64,000 nucleotides of DNA, from NCBI GenBank assembly GCA_963708675.1, contig CAVPTO010000003.1, positions 4,092,001-4,156,000 of the forward strand. Direction: 5' to 3'. This DNA comes from DATAXP01 sp963708675 (lineage in GTDB: Bacteria; Planctomycetota; Planctomycetia; Pirellulales; PNKZ01). Position 1 is the first letter of the stretch; each line of letters starts with the position of its first letter. Below the pieces are notes generated by a model that was not told the DNA's origin, did not search any database, and saw only the letters and a list, made by a program, of their open reading frames with translations. Positions 37,001-45,293 of the stretch are shown piece after piece. A program made the translations under genes and the position numbers.

Positions 37001-37133
37001 CGGGCTGATCTTCAGCCAGGCGTTGACACTCTACACGACGCCGGTCGTCTATCTGTATCTCGACCGCTTCCGCTTGTGGTTCGCATCGAGACGTCGCATC
37101 TTTCGTCGTGCGCCGGAGCCAGTCTCGGTGTAG
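34026..37133 (+). CDS. MdtC-like RND multidrug permease
   Basis: 1035 residues, clearly homologous to the previous permease but distinct: MSLSTPFIHRPVGTTLLTAA, PLPQVDFPTIQVSAALPGAS, TM4 GFVVDDAIVVIENITRHLE with the Asp pair, and C-terminal GIVKKNAIMMIDFALEAERN, LRFRPIMMTTMAALLGGLPLA. Standard length. It follows permease 1 with a 172-base gap filled by a REP-like element. Together with the adaptor it forms an MdtABC-type exporter, with no outer-membrane channel nearby. Confidence 0.95.
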   Translation: MSLSTPFIHRPVGTTLLTAAVMLAGALGYAFLPVAPLPQVDFPTIQVSAALPGASPETMASAVATPLERQFGQIAGVTEMTSLSYLGTTSITLQFDLNRNIDAAAHDVQAAINAARSRLPTNLPSNPTYRKVNPADSPVLILTLTSRTYTKARMYDAASTILQQRLAQVRGVGQVIVGGGAPPAVRVDVNPTVLNHFGLGLEDVRTMLTTANANRPKGQIANENQSWSISTTDQLTKAEEYAPLIVTYRNGAPVRLRDVATVFDGVEDVRAIGFNNGEPAIMIVVFRQPAASIIATVDRVTSLIPQLQADIPADMKLEVAMDRTATIRASVHDMQFSLLISVALVVLVVFLFLRNWRATFIPSVAVPVSLVGTFGVMYLAGYSLDNLSLMALAIATGFVVDDAIVVIENITRHLERGVPPMRAALDGASEIGFTVLSMSVSLVAVFIPILLMGGIVGRLFREFAVTLSVAVGVSMVVSLTTTPMMCARMLKSAHEEKHGAIYRFSEKIFDWILAFYEVTLGWVLRHPKITLLSLFVTIGFTGYLYVIIPKGFFPQQDTGRLTGNILADQDTSFQTMRSLLTRFAAVVSADPDVDVVTAFTGGGSGGSANTARMFVSLKDLSQRSSSVDQVLARIRGNTSKIPGAALFMQGVQDLRIGGRASSAQFQYTLQSDHLRDLNDWGPKILAKLRTIPGIVDVNSDQQNRGLQASLNIDRTAAARLGITTQQIDETLYDAFGQRQVSTIYKPLNQYHVVMGVEPEFWQDPSTLDHIYVRGLNNEQIPLSAMYRHTSTTTPLAVAHSGQFPSVTFSFNLESWMSLGQAVEQIEEAVASMGMPKSIRGTFSGTAQAFRASLANEPWLILAALVTVYIVLGILYESYIHPITILSTLPSAGVGALLALMMCGIDLNVMALIGIILLIGIVKKNAIMMIDFALEAERNEGRPPEEAIFEACLLRFRPIMMTTMAALLGGLPLALGTGNGSELRRPLGVAMVGGLIFSQALTLYTTPVVYLYLDRFRLWFASRRRIFRRAPEPVSV

Positions 37134-37149
37134 CGAGGAGAAAGCCACC

Positions 37150-37611
37150 GTGTCGCTTCGCATTCATTACACCCATGTCGCTCCCGAAGCCACGAAGTCG
37201 CTGGGGGCGACGAGCGCTTATATCAAGACGACCGCCATCGAGCCGAAGTTGCGGGCGCTCGTCGAATTGCGGGTGTCACAGATCAATGGGTGCGCCTACT
37301 GCGTCGACGTGCACTCGAACGAGGCTCGTCAGGCTGGCGAGACACAACAGCGGCTCGATTGTTTGCCCGCCTGGCATGAGACAACCTTCTTCGACGATCG
37401 CGAACGAGCCGCCTTGGCGTGGGCCGAGTCGGTGACGCTCGTTTCGCAAACGCGCGTTCCCGACGACGTGTTCGACGAGGCGCGAAAGCACTTCTCGGAA
37501 AAGGATCTGGTCGATCTGACGCTTATCGTGTCGGTGATGAACGCATGGAATCGCATCGCGATCAGCTTTCGACAAGGGCCGGTGTTGCGACCCGTGCATC
37601 ACGCTGAGTAA
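37150..37611 (+). CDS. AhpD-like carboxymuconolactone-decarboxylase-family protein
   Basis: 153 residues from GTG 37150, with GAGGAG at 37135-37140; it begins 16 bases after the pump stop. The core is VELRVSQINGCAYCVDVHSNEARQ, the CxxC..H motif of AhpD-type peroxidase partners, followed by WAESVTLVSQTRVPDDVFD and LTLIVSVMNAWNRIAIS. Family members use the CxxC for thiol-dependent peroxide reduction. It may be cotranscribed with the RND genes by position. Confidence 0.87.
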   Translation: MSLRIHYTHVAPEATKSLGATSAYIKTTAIEPKLRALVELRVSQINGCAYCVDVHSNEARQAGETQQRLDCLPAWHETTFFDDRERAALAWAESVTLVSQTRVPDDVFDEARKHFSEKDLVDLTLIVSVMNAWNRIAISFRQGPVLRPVHHAE

Positions 37612-37941
37612 TGGCGTGCATCACGTTTGTAACATTGAGCGGTCTCCGGACGCTTGTTTTCCCCGGAAGTTGCGGAGTTGCGATAATTTGCGGCAAACAT
37701 TACGTCCTTTTAATGTTCGCTCCTTTGCCGGAATAAGACGACACTGAGACAATGGAGGTGTGGGCGGCGACGGGGCTGCCGTCCCGTCCTTTTGCGCGCG
37801 CAACATCTGTGGACGTCCAAGGCGTCACAAGCGGGTTATCGGCCGTGGCGCACCGAGACCCCGGACTCACTCTGGTTGAGTCTCTCTGCCGGTTTCGTTG
37901 CAAACGCTGTTGCCAACAAATGTTGCGGTGAAGGCGTTCTC
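37612..37941. other. Intergenic leader before the DAB operon
   Basis: No convincing gene. A short hairpin, gacggg (37769-37774) with cccgtc (37783-37788) followed by cttttgc, is a weak terminator candidate. An open frame joins the dabA frame from 37792, but it lacks a ribosome site and conserved sequence. Confidence 0.5.
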
Positions 37942-40900
37942 ATGCATATTTCGACCCGTGGCGTCGCCGAATCCGACATGGGCAGTGAGTCCGTAACCGA
38001 CCTTCCGGCGCTTGAGCAGGCGATTGAGCACGCAGCCCATTTGCTGCCGGCCCAAGGGCCGATCACGGTCTTCATCCACCACAATACGCTCCATGCGTTC
38101 GAGGATCTGCCGTTTGACGAGGCCGTGAAGAAGGGGGCTCAGGTCTTTCATTGTCAGCCGTATTTGGTCGAGGAAAAATACCGCGACGCGCTCCGACGTG
38201 GCCGCATCCGGTTCTCCGATCTGCAGGAAGTGCTCGAGCGCGATCTAGGCACGGAGGCTTCGAACCCGGTGCCGTGCTTCGGCAACCGCATGCAGCTACG
38301 ACTGGCGATGATGCAGTTCCCGCTTCGCGGCGGTCCGACCCAAGAGCTCGTGTGGTACGTCGCCGAGACGAACGCGCTGCGACGTGTGCGACAAGAAACC
38401 TCGTCGGCCACGCGGGCACGCATCATTGCCGAGACACGTCACTGGGTGCTCCGCGATCTGCGCGGCCCGACCGACGGCAAGGGGCCGGCACCCGCGGCGA
38501 GCGGTTCGTTCCCCCGGCATCTCGTCGAATTGCTCGATCGCTTTGCTGAGTCGGCGATCGAACAGTGGACTGACGAAGATTGGGAGCGATTCACGTTGCA
38601 GGCGTTGTGGCGAGTCTGCTGCGAAGGCGTGCGCCATCTGCCGCAGTTCACCTCGCCGCCTCACATTCCGATTCGACATCGCGAGTTGTTGCTCGACGCC
38701 ACCGGCGCGGATGCCGATGCGCCCGTCAACGATGTCCTCGTCAAGTTTTGCGCGGCGTTTCTCGATCAAGGCCTCGCACAGTGGCCGCTGCCGGATCGCG
38801 ATCTGGGTTTCTTCCGCGCGTTCTGTGCGCTCTATGGATTGCCCGGCAGTCCGCCCGATGCATGGATGCGCGGCCTGAGTGCCGAGCTGCGACGATTGCA
38901 GGCCGAGAACGTCACGCCACTGGAGTCGATTGCCGAGTCGCTCAAACTTCTCGGCGTCGAAGATCACGAGTGGGAAGAATATCTCGGCGCGACGTTGCTG
39001 CCGCTGCGCGGTTGGGCTGGCATGGTGCAGCAAGTCGAGCAACGTGGCGACCGCACCGCTCGCCCGGTGCCGCAAGGCAGCCTGATTGAATTCCTGGCGA
39101 TTCGCTTGATCCTCGATCGCTTTTCGTTGGCATCGACGGCGAAGCGAGCGCTCAACTTCACCGGACCTTTGAGCGAGTTGCGACGCGCCGTGTGTCCGAA
39201 GGTCGACAAGCATTGGCCTCCAAGCGTCGAGCAACGTGCGTTCTTGGTGTTCGAGCTGGCACAAATTTTTGGGCTCGCCCCCGACGCGTTGTATCGTCTC
39301 GATTCGGACAGTTGGGCCACGATCTTCGAAGAGGTCGAAGGTTTCTCTGGCCTCGAACGACGACGCATCTTCCATCTCGCCTACGAGCAGCGGTTCTCAA
39401 TCCAAACGCTCGACGCTGTGAGCGTACATGCGAAGTCGCGCAAGTCGCGCCCGTCGGCGCCGCAATTCCAGGTCGTTTGCTGCATCGACGAGCGTGAAGA
39501 ATCGTTCCGTCGTCATCTCGAAGAGATTGCTCCGTCGGTCGAGACCTTCGGCGCCGCGGGCTTCTTCAGCGTGGCGATGTATTACCGCGGGGCGGCCGAG
39601 GCACACTTCGTTCCGTTGTGTCCGGTCGTCATTCGTCCGAGCCATTGGGTGACCGAAGAGGTTGCCGACGAAGCGGGCGAAACGCACCGCCGACGCGCCA
39701 AGACGCGGCGGGCCATTGGCAACGCGTCGTTCCGCATTCACTCGGGGAGCCGCACGTTCGCGCTCGGCGCCTTGCTGACCGCCAGCTTCGGCGTGCTCGC
39801 GTCGATTCCGCTCACGGGACGTATTTTGTTCCCGCGATTGGCCGCCCGCATTCGACAGATGTGCGGCAGCTTCGTTCGCACACCGCGCATGACGCGGCTG
39901 CAACTCGAACGTTGCGAGCCGAAGCCCGGTTCGGAGAACGGCTCAGTCGGCTACTCGCTGGCCGAGATGATCGACATCGGCGACCGTCTGCTTCGCGATA
40001 TCGGCCTGACCTCCGGTTTCTCGCGGGTCGTGGTGGTCATCGGTCACGGGTCAAACAGCCTCAATAATCCGCACAACTCGGCGTACATGTGCGGTGCGTG
40101 CGGCGGATCGGCCGGCGGCCCGAATGCTCGCGCGCTTTCCGAGATTCTGAACGACCCACGAGTGCGCGCTGCATTGGCTGGCCGGGGGCTGATCATTCCC
40201 GTCGATACGGTCTTCGTCGGCGCGTATCACAACACCTGTTGCGACTCGGTCGACTATTTCGACCTCGACCGCTTGCCGACGTCGCATCGCGAAGAGTTCG
40301 CCGACGCGCGCCGTTATCTCAACGCTACCTGCGATCGCAACGCTCACGAGCGCTGCCGCCGGTTCATGTCGGCGCCGCTGACGCTCGGATTCGCCGAAGC
40401 TCGGGCACACGTCGAAGGGCGTTCGGAAGATCTCGCGCAAACACGCCCCGAACTCGGCCACGCAACCAACGCCATCACCATCGTCGGCCGCCGCGAGTGG
40501 TCGCGCGGTTTGTTCCTCGACCGCCGCGCGTTCCTCACGTCGTACGACCCGTCGCAGGATGACGAGGAAAACACGATCCTGACGCGCATCCTGCAGGCGG
40601 TCTTTCCGGTCTGCTCGGGCATCAACCTCGAATACTATTTCTCGAACGTCGACAATGTCGGCTTCGGATGTGGTACAAAGTTGCCGCACAACCTGTCGGC
40701 GCTCTTGGGGGTCATGGACGGCGCGGCGAGCGACTTGCGCACCGGCCTGCCGTGGCAGATGGTCGAAATCCACGAACCCGTTCGCTTATTGTTTATCATC
40801 GAGACGACGGTCGCCGCGATGACGCGCATTATGAATCGCAACGAAGCCATCGGCCGGCTGTGTCGCAACGAATGGATTCAATTGGCCGTGCTCGACCCGC

Positions 40901-41067
40901 AATCGCGCGAGATTTTTGTGTTCCAGGGCAATCAGTTCCGCCGGTATTACGAACACACGTCGGTGCTGCCGCAAACCGTGTCGTCGGTCGACTGGTATCG
41001 CGGCTGGCGCGACCACCTGGAATTTGCAGAAATCGAGGCCAGCGACCTGGTCCAGGCAGCGCATTAG
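37942..41067 (+). CDS. dabA: DabA-type inorganic-carbon uptake subunit (DUF2309, beta-carbonic-anhydrase-like)
   Basis: 1041 residues. DabA binds zinc in a beta-carbonic-anhydrase-like site and with DabB forms a cation-driven, vectorial CO2-hydrating complex at the inner membrane. Start at 37942 (MHISTRGVAESDMGSESVTD). Zinc/active-site residues are visible: C514 and D516 in VVCCIDEREESFRRH, H702 in VIGHGSNSLNNPHNSAY, and C717 in MCGACGG. The spacings C+2 D and H+15 C are those of the experimentally studied Halothiobacillus protein. Near the N-terminus PITVFIHHNTLHAFEDLPF is the usual DUF2309 opening. dabB begins 6 bases downstream. Confidence 0.93.
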   Translation: MHISTRGVAESDMGSESVTDLPALEQAIEHAAHLLPAQGPITVFIHHNTLHAFEDLPFDEAVKKGAQVFHCQPYLVEEKYRDALRRGRIRFSDLQEVLERDLGTEASNPVPCFGNRMQLRLAMMQFPLRGGPTQELVWYVAETNALRRVRQETSSATRARIIAETRHWVLRDLRGPTDGKGPAPAASGSFPRHLVELLDRFAESAIEQWTDEDWERFTLQALWRVCCEGVRHLPQFTSPPHIPIRHRELLLDATGADADAPVNDVLVKFCAAFLDQGLAQWPLPDRDLGFFRAFCALYGLPGSPPDAWMRGLSAELRRLQAENVTPLESIAESLKLLGVEDHEWEEYLGATLLPLRGWAGMVQQVEQRGDRTARPVPQGSLIEFLAIRLILDRFSLASTAKRALNFTGPLSELRRAVCPKVDKHWPPSVEQRAFLVFELAQIFGLAPDALYRLDSDSWATIFEEVEGFSGLERRRIFHLAYEQRFSIQTLDAVSVHAKSRKSRPSAPQFQVVCCIDEREESFRRHLEEIAPSVETFGAAGFFSVAMYYRGAAEAHFVPLCPVVIRPSHWVTEEVADEAGETHRRRAKTRRAIGNASFRIHSGSRTFALGALLTASFGVLASIPLTGRILFPRLAARIRQMCGSFVRTPRMTRLQLERCEPKPGSENGSVGYSLAEMIDIGDRLLRDIGLTSGFSRVVVVIGHGSNSLNNPHNSAYMCGACGGSAGGPNARALSEILNDPRVRAALAGRGLIIPVDTVFVGAYHNTCCDSVDYFDLDRLPTSHREEFADARRYLNATCDRNAHERCRRFMSAPLTLGFAEARAHVEGRSEDLAQTRPELGHATNAITIVGRREWSRGLFLDRRAFLTSYDPSQDDEENTILTRILQAVFPVCSGINLEYYFSNVDNVGFGCGTKLPHNLSALLGVMDGAASDLRTGLPWQMVEIHEPVRLLFIIETTVAAMTRIMNRNEAIGRLCRNEWIQLAVLDPQSREIFVFQGNQFRRYYEHTSVLPQTVSSVDWYRGWRDHLEFAEIEASDLVQAAH

Positions 41068-41073
41068 CATCTC

Positions 41074-42463
41074 ATGCCTGACCAGCCCATCATCATTACG
41101 TTCCTCGGTCTGATCACCGTCATCAGCCCGATGGTGATGACCGTCGTGTTGGGCGGAGCATCACTTTTTGATCGACCGCTGGGCGAACGCACGACGACTC
41201 GGCTGATTTCTTCGTGCGTCACGTCGGGTCTGCTTGCGGCCGTCGCGATCCTCGCTTGGATGCTGTTCTCCGGAACCGTCAGCCTCGAGGTGGAGATCGG
41301 CAATTGGGTCGTCATCCCGCATCACTACCACTTCTCATTGAAGCTGGTGTTCGATCGGTTGTCGGTTCCGATGGCGATCCTGTCGCTGGTGCTCTCGGGC
41401 ACGATCGGCGCGTTCGCCAGTCGTTACATGCACCGCGAGCCGGGCTACAACCGGTTCTTTGTGCTGTATGCGGTCTTCGTCCTGGGCATGGTCGTCACGT
41501 CGTTGGCCGGCACGATCGAAACCTTGTTTGCCGGTTGGGAGTTCGTCGGCCTGTCGTCGGCATTGCTCGTGGCGTTCTTTCAAGAGCGCCCCGCCGGCCC
41601 GCAACGGACTTTGGATCTGGATCATCTACCGCGTCTCCGATGCAGCGCTGCTGCTGGCGGCCGTCGCCATGCATCACTTGATCGGCGAAGGCGACTTCGA
41701 CGAGCTGCTGGGCGCGGGAGTTTGGCCCGACGAGCACTCCGTCGTGCCGGTGGGCGATGCGGTTGTCGTCGGGCTGCTGTTGGTGATCGCCGCCGCAGGC
41801 AAGTCGGGCCTCATTCCGTTCTCCGGCTGGTTGCCACGCGCGATGGAAGGCCCAACCCCGTCGAGCGCCGTCTTCTATGGAGCGTTGTCGGTCCACCTCG
41901 GCGCGTTTCTGCTGCTTCGCGTCAGTCCGCTGTTGGAACTTTCGTGGGCCCTGTGTGCGTTCGTCGTCGTGCTCGGCCTGGCGACCGCGATGATGGCCTA
42001 CCTCGCTGGCAGCGTGCAGACCGACATCAAGTCGGCACTGTCGTTCGCGTCGCTGTCGCAAGTCGGAATCATCGTCGCTGAAATCGGCCTCGGCTTCCGC
42101 TACATCGCGCTGTTTCATCTGCTGGGCCACGCCTGCCTTCGCACGTTGCAGTTCGTGCGTGCTCCGACGCTGCTGCAAGATTATCGAGCTATGGAGAACG
42201 CCATTGGCGATCGCTTGCGGCCGCCGCGAACCGTGTGGGGGCGTTTGAGCACCAGCGGTACGCATCGTTGGCTGTATCGCTTCGCGCTCGAGCGTGGCTA
42301 TCTCGACTCGTTCCTCGTCAACTCTATTGTCGAGCCGTTCGAGCGACTGTTCCAAACGTGCGATGCCCTCGAGCGACGCTGGACCGACTTCCTGTCGGGC
42401 GAGGCGTCACGCGAGTCGGATCAGGTCAAGCCGCACTTCGGATCGATCGAAGAGTTTCAATGA
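41074..42463 (+). CDS. dabB: DabB, NuoL/MrpA-like cation-translocating subunit (frameshift at about 41590)
   Basis: Antiporter-like membrane partner of DabA. First part: ISPMVMTVVLGGASLF, VFDRLSVPMAILSLVLSGTI, SRYMHREPGYNRFFVLYAVF, then LFAGWEFVGLSSALLVAFFQERP. The frame breaks in gccccgccggcccg (41587-41601); the other frame picks up ARNGLWIWIIYRVSDAALLL, AAGKSGLIPFSGWLPRAMEGPTPSSA and QTDIKSALSFASLSQVGIIV and runs to 42463. Key family blocks (membrane Glu in GWEFVG, Lys in AAGKSGL and IKSAL) all survive, so one functional gene with an indel is likely. Its stop overlaps the next ATG (ATGA). Confidence 0.9.
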
Positions 42464-43989
42464 ACCTGCTGCAGTTGCCATGGCTTGAGCTGGGCGTCGC
42501 CATCGCGCTGCTCAGCTCGCTGCGCGTGAGCATGTTGCGCGACCCGAACCGCGCGTATCGTGCGGGACTCACCTTCACGGCAATGACGCTCGTTTGCACG
42601 CTCATGGCGTGTGTGTCGTTTTACTCGCAATCGCCCGACGCGATTTCGCCGTGGAGCGTCGAGCCAAAGCTGTTCGGCAGACAGGTTTTTCATCTCGATG
42701 AGTTGAGCGCTCCGCTCGTGCCGGGCGTCGCGCTGCTGCACTTTCTCACCGCCTTGGCCACCGCGCAAACGAAGATGCGGCGGTTCTCGTTCTCGTGGTC
42801 GCTGGCGGCCGAAGCCATCCAGATTCTCATCTTCAGTTGCAAAGAACCGTGGATTCTCATCGCGCTGTTGGTCATCTCGACCGTGCCGCCGTACATCGAG
42901 CTCGTCAATCGCGGACGACCGACGCGCGTGTACGTCGTACACATGACGCTGTTCATCACGCTGCTGATTTTGGGTTGGCGGATGATCGAGATCGCGCAGG
43001 CTTCGCCCGACCCGGCGCCGTGGTGGGTTACGCTTCCGCTGTTGGCCGCGGTGCTGCTGCGCTGCGGCACGGTGCCGGCGCATTGCTGGATCACCGACTG
43101 GTTCGAGCACGCGTCGTTGGGCATCGCGCTGCTTTACATGCTGCCGCTCAGCGGTGTGTACGCGGCCGTGCGACTCGTGCTCCCCATCGGCCAAGGCTGG
43201 GTGCTGAGCAGCATCGGCGCATTCTCACTCGTCACGGCCGTCTACGCGGCAGGCATGTCGATTATTCAGATCGAGGCGCGCCGATTCTTCGCCTACTTGT
43301 TCATCAGTCAGGCGTCGCTGGTGCTCGTCGGTCTCGAACTCCACAGCGAGTTGTCGCTCACGGGGTCGTTGTCGTTGTGGTTCTCCGTGTTCCTGGCGCT
43401 CGGCGGGTTCGGCCTAGCGCTGCGAGCGGTCGAGGCCCGCTTCGGCCGGTTGTCGCTGTCCGATTATCACGGCTTGTACGGCCACTCGCCGACGTTGGCC
43501 GTTTGCTTTCTGCTCACGGGGCTGGCGAGCGTCGGCTTTCCGGCCACGCTGGGGTTCATCGGCACCGAACTGCTTGTCGATAGTGCTGTCGAAATCAACC
43601 CGATCGTCGGCGTCGCCGTCGTCGCGGCCGGCGCGTTTAACGGCATCGCCGTGCTGCGTGCCTATTTCTATCTATTCACCGGTGCGCGTCACGTCTCGAC
43701 GGTGTCGTTGAACCTTCGCAAGCGCGAACGCGCGGCACTGCTCACGCTCACCGGATTGATTATCGCTGGCGGCGTCTTTCCGCAGCCGGGCGTCTACTCG
43801 CGACAACGTGCCACCGAGGAAATCCTCGAACGGCGGCATTTGTTCCTCCATGAGGAAGATGAGGAACCAAGCGACGTGATGTCCACTGAGGCCGAACTCG
43901 ACATCAACACCGACATCGCACCGCCGCAAGCGACCGAAGCGTCGCCGACGAGCACTTTGTCCAACGCTCCGCCGTCGTTCGGATCGTGA
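42460..43989 (+). CDS. Second antiporter-like membrane subunit of the DAB operon (NuoM/MrpD-like)
   Basis: 509 residues, polytopic, overlapping dabB by four bases. It is of the proton-conducting-transporter family: PLLAAVLLRCGTVPAHCWITDWFEHASLGIALLYMLPLSGVYAA is equivalent to the KSAQ..HTWLPDAHTEAPTPGS region of complex-I subunits, with Lys replaced by Arg-Cys, then SIIQIEARRFFAYLFISQASLV and LLTGLASVGFPATLGFIGTELLV. The last 60 residues are acidic and soluble (LHEEDEEPSDVMSTEAEL). Classical DAB operons have only DabA and DabB, so this looks like an added membrane module. Confidence 0.82.
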   Translation: MNLLQLPWLELGVAIALLSSLRVSMLRDPNRAYRAGLTFTAMTLVCTLMACVSFYSQSPDAISPWSVEPKLFGRQVFHLDELSAPLVPGVALLHFLTALATAQTKMRRFSFSWSLAAEAIQILIFSCKEPWILIALLVISTVPPYIELVNRGRPTRVYVVHMTLFITLLILGWRMIEIAQASPDPAPWWVTLPLLAAVLLRCGTVPAHCWITDWFEHASLGIALLYMLPLSGVYAAVRLVLPIGQGWVLSSIGAFSLVTAVYAAGMSIIQIEARRFFAYLFISQASLVLVGLELHSELSLTGSLSLWFSVFLALGGFGLALRAVEARFGRLSLSDYHGLYGHSPTLAVCFLLTGLASVGFPATLGFIGTELLVDSAVEINPIVGVAVVAAGAFNGIAVLRAYFYLFTGARHVSTVSLNLRKRERAALLTLTGLIIAGGVFPQPGVYSRQRATEEILERRHLFLHEEDEEPSDVMSTEAELDINTDIAPPQATEASPTSTLSNAPPSFGS

Positions 43990-44135
43990 TTCGTCGCTTT
44001 ACTTGCGCGCGTTATGCGACTTCGGGGCTTGTCGCCGCGGCGAACTCCCTTCATCATGTGAGCGCAAGAAATCGTCGAGGCGGCGATTTTATTTCTTGAA
44101 GCGAACACCCAGGGGGCCGCAATCGCGGATCGACC

Positions 44136-44669
44136 ATGCTGAAATGGATTTTTGTCGTACTGCTCGCTCTCGTCGCGGGCTTTGCGGTCGTGGTGGCCCT
44201 TCAGCCGAACGACTTCCGCATCGTGCGTTCAACCACGATCGCCGCTCCGCCGAGTGCCGTCTTTTCGCAGGTCAACAACTTTCATAACTGGCAAGGTTGG
44301 TCGCCGTGGGCGAAGCTCGACCCCGACGCCAAGAACACATTCGAAGGTCCCGCCGAAGGGCAGGGGGCCATCTTTCATTGGGACGGCAACGATCAAGTCG
44401 GCGCAGGAAGCATGACAATCATCGACAGCAAGCCGGATGAATTGGTTCGCATCAAGCTCGATTTCGAGAAGCCGTTCAAGGACACGTCGACGACCGAGTT
44501 CACCTTCAAGCCCGACGGCGACAAGACGGTTGTCACTTGGGACATGGCGGGCCAACAGGATTTCTTCCGCAAGGCGATTTGTCTCGTCATGAACATGCAA
44601 AAGAGGATCGGCGAGGAGTTCGACAAAGGCCTCTCCACGATGAAGGCCGTCGTCGAAACCAAAGGCTGA
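44136..44669 (+). CDS. SRPBCC (polyketide-cyclase-like) protein with N-terminal membrane helix
   Basis: 177 residues. One helix (WIFVVLLALVAGFAVVVAL) precedes a START-type domain: FRIVRSTTIAAPPSAVFSQVNNFHNWQGWSPWAKLDPD is the signature opening, then GAIFHWDGNDQVGAGSMTI, LDFEKPFKDTSTTEFTF and VTWDMAGQQDFFRKAICLVMNM. Such proteins bind hydrophobic ligands; the function is usually not known. Monocistronic by spacing. Confidence 0.88.
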   Translation: MLKWIFVVLLALVAGFAVVVALQPNDFRIVRSTTIAAPPSAVFSQVNNFHNWQGWSPWAKLDPDAKNTFEGPAEGQGAIFHWDGNDQVGAGSMTIIDSKPDELVRIKLDFEKPFKDTSTTEFTFKPDGDKTVVTWDMAGQQDFFRKAICLVMNMQKRIGEEFDKGLSTMKAVVETKG

Positions 44670-44742
44670 TCGCGCCCGGTGTCGATTCGGACCCGTTTAT
44701 TGGTCCTCACAAAACCTCGTGAACCAGGGCGTACGCGTCGTA

Positions 44743-44800
44743 TCACCGCTTGCGGTTTCGCGCGTACCGCCCGTGAGACGCGCGAAACCGCAAGCGGTGA
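44743..44800. repeat. Perfect 23-bp palindrome between the SRPBCC and RyR genes
   Basis: Arms 44743-44765 (tcaccgcttgcggtttcgcg plus cgt) and 44778-44800 are exact inverted copies with a 12-base loop. Two shorter hairpins follow in the same gap, ggcgagc-ttgctcgcc near 44845 and gctggc..gccagc near 44950-44976. The gap 44670-44994 holds no gene. Confidence 0.88.
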
Positions 44801-44994
44801 TGGATCCCATCATCGCGATTAACGTTGTTATCTGAGGATCAATAGCCGGCGAGCTTGCTCGCCGCGTGCGGCGTAACACGGCGTCCGTCTATCACACGCC
44901 CGGCAGTTTTGACGCCGCGACGCTACAATCTCCGCCGGCGCGCTCCTACAATGACGCTGGCTCGCTTGCCAGCTAACGTTCGCGGAGACTATGG

Positions 44995-45282
44995 ATGACC
45001 TATCAGCCTCGACCGCTCGATACTTCGCGCGTGGTGCTGCCACACGCGATGGCGTCGCTGGCCGAGCGGCTCGCTGAAAACACGCACGAGGTTTGGTCTT
45101 CGCAGCGTATCGCCGACGGTTGGACGTTTGGCCCGCGACGCGACGATGCGCTGAAGCAACATCCCGGGCTGGTGCCTTACGACGAGCTCGACGAATCGGA
45201 AAAGGAATACGATCGTCGCGTGGTCAGCGAGGTGTTGAAGAGCGTTCTGGCGTTGGGCTATCGCATCGAAGGCCCCGCCTAA
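44995..45282 (+). CDS. RyR-domain protein
   Basis: 95 residues consisting of one RyR repeat: YQPRPLDTSRVVLPHAMASL, LAENTHEVWSSQRIADGWTFGP, RRDDALKQHPGLVPYDELDESEKEYDR and a closing SVLALGYRI. The block NTHEVW...GW.FGP is diagnostic. Free-standing bacterial RyR proteins have been predicted, from genome context, to be sensors in nucleotide-signal-dependent conflict systems, often with TPR-S proteins; the gene 11 bases downstream has exactly such a domain. The binding ligand is not known. Confidence 0.88.
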   Translation: MTYQPRPLDTSRVVLPHAMASLAERLAENTHEVWSSQRIADGWTFGPRRDDALKQHPGLVPYDELDESEKEYDRRVVSEVLKSVLALGYRIEGPA

Positions 45283-45293
45283 GAGGGCAAACA

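Noticed and set aside
42235..42459. N-terminal extension of the third DAB-operon gene
   Set aside because: Overlaps dabB in another frame with no conservation; the ATG at 42460 overlaps the dabB stop in the usual ATGA manner.
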